DNA from: Chrysophaeum taylorii
Lineage: Eukaryota > Sar > Pelagophyceae > Pelagomonadales > Pelagomonadaceae
Assembly: GCA_029834535.1 (NCBI GenBank)
Contig: JAQMWT010000075.1
Location: 25,418 to 89,417, forward strand
Length of the DNA stretch: 64,000 nt
Direction: 5' to 3'
Shown one piece after another: positions 58,048 to 64,000 of the stretch; the stretch's first letter is position 1; each line of letters opens with the position of its first letter. The translations under genes were made by a program, and so were the position numbers. The notes beneath the pieces are model-generated. The model saw nothing but the letters and a program-made list of their open reading frames with translations, had not been told where the DNA came from and searched no databases.

Positions 58048-58841
58048 TCAAAGAGTCGGGGCAGCAAAGGAGCTTCGTCAGGTCCTAAAAAGCTCCAAGT
58101 ACTAATCAATTGAAAGTCAAGTCAGGTCTCGCGACTTGTGGCGAGGCTTTTTTGATTTGTACGGCCAGAAATCCGTTTTGCCACCAGGGATGCTACGAGG
58201 GTAAAGATCAATAATAGGGCTCGTAAAGCGTGGCCTGGTTCCGGTACCTGGGAAACGAACGCGCGCTAATAAAACTCCTCGTACGGCGCGCGCGCGCAGG
58301 GAGGATGCACTCTGCACTGAGACAGACAGACAGACTGACTGACTGATTGACTGACTGACTGACTGACTGACTGACTGACTGACTGACTGACTGACTGACT
58401 GACTGACTGACTGACTGACTGACTGGCTGACTCTGGGGGAGGGATGAATCTCGGTCGAGACTCAACTCAACTCAACTCAACTCAACTCAACTCAACTCAA
58501 CTCGCGGAGGTTGGTTTGTTGGCGATGATGATGGCCTTGGGCGTGTGGTTCTAGGGGTCAGGCGCAGCATACACGGTCTACAACTCGTAATAATAATACC
58601 TGGAGTCGAAGAGCCTCAGAGAGGACTGACTGCTGAGACTGACTGTCTGCTTGGTCACTGGATAAGTTGTCTGACTGACTAACGGCTTGGTGGATAGGTT
58701 GTCTCATGGCGAGACTGACTCACTGACTGACTCTGAAGGAATCTTTGGCCGCTCTGAGCTGCCACGCGCATTGACGTAAACGTCACCAGTAATAAAAACT
58801 TCAACTGCTTGTAGTAGCTCTACCTCAACTCGTTGGTTGTG
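58048..58841. repeat. Spacer with GACT and AACTC microsatellites
   Basis: (GACT)n runs from about 58329 to 58431, followed by (AACTC)n from about 58459 to 58503. Scattered GACTGACT pieces continue to about 58735. On the minus strand the first array is open as SQSV repeats, which is an artefact of the 4-bp period. Confidence 0.75.
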
Positions 58842-61800
58842 TCAAGAAGGGTAGCCGTTGGAATAGAAGCCACCAATTGGAGGGAAAAAGTGAGTCCCGT
58901 CCGTCGGGTCGCCACAGGTGTCGAGGAGGTGTTGGTGGAGGGCCTGGAGTTGGAGGAGTTCCTCCTGGAGGCGGATATCCTCGACATGGGCCTCGCGTTG
59001 GTCCTGGAGTATCGCGCGGCGGTGGACTTCCTCGAGGAGGGTGTCGTGGTCAGTGGAGTCGAGAGCGGCGGTGCGTTCGCGTCGGAGATTGAAGCGCGTT
59101 TCGGCGACGGCGATTCGCGGTCGGAGATTTTCGTGGTAGAGGTCTTCCTGGAGACGGTGAAAGAAGATCGAGTCTCGTCTAGCCTTGGTCGCGCGGAAGT
59201 CACGAATGGCGTCAGCCTTGCGGCGCGCGGTCGCTCGGAGTTTGGCGTCGTCGTCGGCGAGCTTGTCGAACCTGGGCGCGGTGCCGGTCCTTTTCGCGCG
59301 GAAATAGTAGGAACGGAGGAGGGGCGTGAGGTGGTCGATCCAGGTTGAGCCGCAGCGTCGTTTGACGGCGGCTTCGTAGGCGGCGAGGTTGGAGCGGCCG
59401 GAGACGTGGAGGGGTCCGGTCGCGTCCCACTCTTCGAGGGCCTCTCGGTAAAACCTCGCGTGGTCGCGGACCCACTGGATGGCCAGGTCGGCGTCGTAGC
59501 ACGACCATCTCGGGGGGAGGTCCGAAAACGGGTTCCTATCTAAGCGCACCTCGTCGGCGAGGTCGAGGAGGTCGGCCATTTCGATCGGGAGCGAGCGGAG
59601 TCGGTTCTTGCCGAGATAGATTCGCGTGATGTTGGCCAGTCGCGCGATGTCGGCGGGGAGTTCTTCGATGAGGTTTGAGGTGAGGTCGAGGACGCGGAGG
59701 GCCGGTCCGCCGCCGCCGAAAGCGGGAAGCGCGCGCAGCCTGTTGGCAGCGACGGAGAGGTTTTCGAGGCGGGCGCAGTCGAAAATCGCGTCGGGCAACG
59801 TTTCGAGGCGATTGTGGTCGAGGTTGAGGACGATGAGCTCCTGGAGCCCCCGGACGGTCTCGGGGAGCTCTTCGATCTTGTTGTACGAGAGGTCGAGACG
59901 CGTCGCCGACCGAAGGAGGCCGATCTCTCGCGGGAGGAGACCGGCGATGGAATTCCGCCCGAGCGTCACGGTGTGAAGGTGCGCCAGGGCGCCGAGTTCG
60001 ACGGGGAGTGTCGCGAGGGCGTTGGCCGAACAGTCGAAGGTTTGGAGTTGGCGCGCCAGCCCTACCTCGGGCGGCAGCGAAACGCACTCGTTTCCGCGAA
60101 GCCGAAGGTCGACGAGCGAGCGGAGCGCGCCCGCGGCGCGGTCGACCCTCGCGATTTTGTTGAAGGAGGCGTCCACGAGGGTCGCGCGCTTCCAGCCGCC
60201 GATCCAGGGCCCCAGACCGACGATCTCGTTCCGAGACAGCAAAAAGACCTCGCACGACGCGAGGCCAAAAACCGAGTCGGGGAGCGTCGAGAGGGCGTTC
60301 GTCGAGACGTCGAGCCTTTTGAGCCTCACGAGGTCGCCGATGTGCTCGGGGAGCGCGTGGAGCCGATTGTTGTGAAGATCGAGGGTCGTGAGGGAGACGG
60401 CCTCGGATATGTCGTCAGGAAGTTCGAAGAGCCTGTTCGCGCGGAGCGAGAGGGTTCGCAGCCCGAACAACGGGCCGAGCGCGCCGTTCGGCACGGCCGC
60501 GATGTGATTCGACGCGAGGTCGAGCGACCCGAGCATCCGGAGGTTCGAGATGGCACCGGGGAGCGTCGCGAGGCGGTTGATCGACGCGTCGAGCTCCCGC
60601 AGCTCGAGGAGCTCGCCGATCGACGACGGCAGCTCGGTCAACTCGTTGCGGCCGAGCCGCAATACTTGGAGCTTGCCCATCTTGCCGAGCTCCGCGCCGG
60701 GCAAGGAGACGAGGCGGTTGTTGGCGAGCCGCAGGTATCGCAGCGACGCGAACCACATCAAAAACCCCTCGGACGGCAGGACCTCGAGGCGATTGTCGCC
60801 GAAATCCGCCCAAACGACGTCGGCGAGCCGTTCGCGCGCCGCGAGGCTCGCGAACATCTCGCGCGGAACGACGCGGAGGTCCCGGAAGGTGGCCTCGAGG
60901 CGGTCGAGCCCCGCCGCGCGAATCTCGCGCACGCGGTCCTCCTCCTTTTGCGCCGACCGCGCGCGGAGCTGCGCGTCCGCTCGCCGCTTGGCCAGCGCTC
61001 GCTCGGCCGCGAGCCGATTCCGCGCCACCTTCTCTTCCTCGCGGTGCCGCGACCGCGCGGCCTGTTCTCTCCGCAACCTCGCCGTGCGCTCCTTGTTCCG
61101 GAGCGCGGTATCGCGCGCCGCCGACGACCCGAGCTTGTCGCGCGCGGCTGCTCGCGCCCGTCGTTTCTCGTCGCGCTTTCGACGCGCTCTCCCGCAAGTC
61201 GTCGACCAGGCGCCGCGCGTCCTCGAACGCCCGGCGCTCGGCCGACTCCTCGTCCGCGCACGCCCGGGTAAGGCGTGGCGGTTGATCGCCATCGCGCCGC
61301 GGGTCGCCAGCCCAAACGCCCGCAGAAACTTGGGCACCTTGGCCGGCGCTATTCCGCGCCGCCGCAGCTCGAACTCGACGTCCACGAGCTGCGCCCACGC
61401 GCTCCGAAACTCGGCGTACGAGATCTCCCGGAGCCGTCCTTGTCCACGACGTCAAACAACGCTTCCATCGCCCGCCGCCGCTCCTCCGACTCGGGCTTGC
61501 CGGGAAACGTCTTCGCTACCTCGAGCGACGCCGCCGCCCGCGGAAACGCCGTGCGACTGATAGTTCCCTTCTTCTCGAAGTCAAACATCTTGAACGCGTC
61601 CTGCGGCGTCAACCCGGCGTCGGGCGCGCCGTCGTGCATCATCAGAGCGACCTCGAACTCGGTCATCCCGATGAACCCCGAATTGTCCAGGTCCGCCGCC
61701 TCGAACAGCCGGATCGCGCGCGGCTCGAGCATCGTCACGTCCAGCAAGTCCAACGCGCGCTTGAACTCCTCCGCGTCCATCTCTGCCTCCTCCACCTTGT

Positions 61801-62583
61801 CCAGCTCCTCCCAGGCTTTGCGCGCCATGCGCTTGTAGTACGACATCGACTTCCACTGATGATGATGGCTCGTCGTCGCCTGCCCCCTTAACGTCGCCGC
61901 GTGCTTCCGTGCCTTTTCGAGCAGATCCTTGTACTCGTTCATGCCCAACGCGTTGTCCGTCGTCGGAATCTCGGGCCGGTCGTCGATGAAGCGCGCGTAC
62001 CCGTACACCGCGGGCTCCTCCGTCAAAGGCACCTCGCGCGCGGGCTTGGCGACGACCAGGCCGCGGTACTCCTCGGATCCACCGGCGCGTCGCGGAGGCT
62101 CAGCTCGAACGCTCCTAACGTCGCCTCGCGATTCCCGACGTAACCGTCTCCGTCCACAGGCACCGCGTACGATGTCTCCTCGAGGTCCGCCATGCGCTTC
62201 TTTGCCGTCTTCTGAGTCAGGTACACGCGCGCCCGCAGCGGCGCCTTCGTCCCGTCCTCGCCCGTCCGCCGATATACGACCGCGAGCTCCTTGAACTCGA
62301 TCTTGTAGAGCCCGCGCAGCTGCCGCAACTCCACGCGACCCGTCACAAATGCCGCCGCCAACCGCTTGTCGCCTTGGGACAGGTCCCCGTACTTCTCCGT
62401 CGTCCAAAGTCCGCCTACAACACCACGCTTTCATTTTCTTCTTTGGAAATGAAAGAACTACGCACCGCCCATCTTCGTGCGTTCGGCCGCCAATATAGGT
62501 TCCTCCTTGGTGGTGCCGACCGTCGTCGTCGTCATCGTTGACGACGTTATCTGCGATCGCTCCGATCCTTGCCGCTCCATCAT
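58842..62583 (-). CDS. EF-hand and leucine-rich-repeat protein, with apparent frameshifts in the 5' third
   Basis: Exon 1 (62466-62583, MMERQGSERSQITSS...) joins exon 2 across a 51-nt intron (62415-62465) to give MGGGLWTTEKYGDLSQGDKR. Next come a beta-rich segment (VELRQLRGLYKIEFKELAVV), helices, EF-hand-like loops (DLDNSGFIGMTEF; DKDGSG, continuing EISYAEF after a frame change), a long Arg/Ala/Glu coiled coil, and about 19 leucine-rich repeats (LxxLxLxxNxLxxLP; e.g. LRTLSLRANRLFELPDDISE). The C-terminus is helical and coiled-coil. Four frame changes are needed, near 62090, 61430, 61275 and 61205: three missing bases and one extra. The LRR half is fully open. These may be sequencing errors in GC-rich runs, or the gene may be decaying. 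Function unknown. Ca2+-regulated LRR scaffolds of this kind occur in flagellates. Confidence 0.65.
62415..62465 (-). other. 51-nt intron of the EF-hand/LRR gene
   Basis: Begins GTGCGT and ends TTGTAG. Splicing fuses AERTKMG to GGLWTTEKYGDLSQ in frame. Confidence 0.65.
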
Positions 62584-63030
62584 CTAACAACAACGTCGAG
62601 GCCTAGTCCTCCTTCACATAGTTCGTGATGACGTCATAAGTATGATATTCTTCGTAAGTCTAATAATTGTGAGAAGTACTCTACAGACACTGTCCAACAA
62701 AAGAACGGGTCCGGGGTTGGCAACATGCAACGTCGCTCTCTTTCCGCGGCGGAAAAAATAAGGGAGCGCCAGGACGGCACAAATGGGAGTCATCGTCTCG
62801 CGCACTCATTCAAGAGTAGACAATTATATATTCCCTATACTATACTATAGGGGAGAAATGCGCGCGGCGAGACTCTTCCTCCTCTCGACCAACGAAGGGA
62901 TTCAGCAGCCTTCAAAAAAAGGTCCATGCTGCACCTCTGCCTATATGCGTTCTTTCAACGGGGCCCGCCCAACGCAGAAGAGAGAATAAAGGGCGGACGT
63001 CCCGGATAAAGACGCGCAATGATCTCTTGC
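62584..63030. other. Promoter-side spacer of the LRR gene
   Basis: A short palindromic ATATTCCCTATACTATACTATAGG stretch lies at about 62827-62851. No gene recognised. Confidence 0.35.
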
Positions 63031-63632
63031 CTTAGGCGATGTGAACGAACGACCCCGGTATCTTCGTCTTGCTCTTTCTCATCAACATCCATCTCCGAAG
63101 AGTCTTCGGGAATGGTGCACACGGCGCTATTGAACTCGGTCTTGGGTCCGAGGTCGCTTTACTTGATCCGGGCCGCCGCAATGAAATTCTTGTTCATGCG
63201 CAGTAGGGCAACGTTGTCCGTCTCGCCCGCGAATACCATCAGGGCAGAGTGCTTTGACAGGCTGGGCATGGCCTGCACTAACGAACTAACTTCAGACCTC
63301 TCCCGAGCATGGGAGCCAGGCCGGACCGACAGGAGCCAGTCCGGAATCACGGGTCTGTAGACGAGGAGCACCGAAAGGTCGGTCGGCGGAGAGTGACCAT
63401 CAAGCTTGTCGCCATGCGACGAGGAGACCGCGATGTGACTGTCAACCAACTCGTCGATAACCTTCCGTCTTCGCCCCCGGCCATACCCCGTCCCACTGCG
63501 AACGTTCGGCTGCCAACCGGCCCGCCCGGGAGGCGAATAGGTGCCAACCTACGCCGGGAGGGCGGATGCCCTCGCAAGGCTCAGGATTCATGAGGCACCG
63601 TCCTCCATCGCAACCGCAGTCGGCGATCTGGC
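63031..63632 (-). repeat. Dispersed coding-derived repeat (second copy)
   Basis: Matches 31308-31975 in the same order: minus-strand ETDNVALLRMNKNFIAAARI, IPEDSSEMDVDEKEQDEDTG, and HIAVSSSHGDKLDGHSPPTD. The copy here lacks the hAT ends and about 60 bp between the two segments. It stops abruptly at about 63632 against a coding-like stretch. Confidence 0.6.
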
Positions 63633-63775
63633 CTGCAAGTAGCTGATAACCTGCGATTTATCCTTCGAGGCTGCCCCAACGCCCACGGCCGTCATTACGC
63701 CCTCCCTTTCTTCGTATGTCTTCTGTTTCTTGGTGAGCTGTTGACGGTCAAGCGCATCCCCCAAATGCGCACCCT
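63633..63775 (-). pseudogene. Truncated exon-like fragment
   Basis: The minus strand after a pyrimidine-rich acceptor (TTTCTTTAG at about 63774) reads GDALDRQQLTKKQKTYEERE and GVGAASKDKSQVISYLQA, then runs into the dispersed repeat and a stop. It looks like a real exon whose continuation was cut off by the repeat. Family not recognised. Confidence 0.35.
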
Positions 63776-63801
63776 AAAGAAAGTGTGCAAGAGGCTTGGT
63801 C

Positions 63802-63832
<31 letters not shown>

Positions 63833-63846
63833 AGTCTGTCTGTCAG
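63802..63846. repeat. TGTC/TCTG microsatellite
   Basis: A GTCTGTCTGTCT run of about 45 bp, interrupted once by CAG. The flanks to the window end show no recognised gene. Confidence 0.7.
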
Positions 63847-64000
63847 GTGCCCCTCCTGGAGTCTCTCGTCACCTTCAGGCGCTCCCAGCACAGGGACACA
63901 CACGTGCGTCGCCTTCCCACTGACGCGGCTAGAGTGATATTCCTTCAGACGGCGCACGCAGTCCCCACCACACCTTGATCGGACCTCGTTGATCGTCAGA

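Noticed and set aside
58208-58465. SQSVSQSV-repeat protein on the minus strand
   Set aside because: Translation of a (GACT)n microsatellite, not a gene.
59814-61271. 485-codon plus-strand open frame
   Set aside because: Antisense to the LRR array, where periodic Leu codons keep the other strand open.
62090-62105. An 11-nt intron to explain the first LRR-gene frame change
   Set aside because: Far below any plausible spliceosomal intron; a one-base indel is simpler.
1-64000. tRNA or rRNA genes
   Set aside because: I looked for cloverleaf-type and rRNA-like stretches by eye and found none I could support; a tRNAscan-SE/Infernal run would be decisive.

Overview
The window is nuclear DNA from a GC-rich eukaryote, most likely a photosynthetic stramenopile microalga (pelagophyte-like; this placement is inference). 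Three signs support it. A BolA-like protein at the left edge starts with a signal peptide followed by an SAFVP motif, the heterokont 'ASAFAP' plastid pre-sequence type. Eukaryote-only genes are present (cyclin H, LAMTOR4, TMEM230, Dispatched-like, SWEET, cytosolic IleRS). Introns are few and mostly extremely short (35-58 nt, GT-AG). Genes are dense, mostly single-exon, and lie on both strands.

Layout. 1-245: BolA-like protein (partial, minus). 0.7-2.4 kb: wreckage of at least three LINE copies. 2.6-30.9 kb is a gene-rich block: K-dependent Na/Ca exchanger with EF-hands (+); DEAD-box helicase (-); unknown acidic protein (+); a beta-helix/EGF/TM receptor kinase whose two ORFs are joined by a 43-nt intron (-); a PhyH-type dioxygenase whose start codon lies 43 bp from that of the kinase (+); a Dispatched/Patched-like transporter (-); cytosolic isoleucyl-tRNA synthetase in 3 exons (-); cytochrome b5 reductase in 5 exons (-); a LAMTOR4-like protein (-) head-to-head with a PDZ protein (+); and a cation diffusion facilitator (+). 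hAT-type elements lie at 24.5-24.9 and 31.0-32.2 kb, and a decayed DDE-type transposase at 32.5-33.7 kb. 34.6-45.4 kb holds SWEET, a class I methyltransferase, a protein with two NTF2-like domains, TMEM230, an unknown family protein, a LON-domain protein and cyclin H, all on the minus strand and separated by repeat-rich spacers.

45.5-56.4 kb is a nested mobile-element island. Five ~1-kb copies of a Helitron helicase (Pif1-like) C-terminal unit lie in alternating orientation (+ - | + - | +). Inserted between them are a 3.4-kb element with perfect 15-bp inverted termini, encoding an 836-aa protein with tyrosine-recombinase landmarks, and a 5'-truncated LINE reverse transcriptase. 57-62.6 kb holds a second member of the unknown family and an EF-hand plus leucine-rich-repeat protein whose 5' third carries several apparent frameshifts. 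The right edge is a repeat shared with 31.3-32.0 kb.

The host genes are housekeeping, membrane-trafficking and signalling functions with no obvious common pathway. The most novel items are the beta-helix receptor kinase, the tyrosine-recombinase element with terminal inverted repeats, and the two-member unknown family at 42.4 and 57.2 kb.
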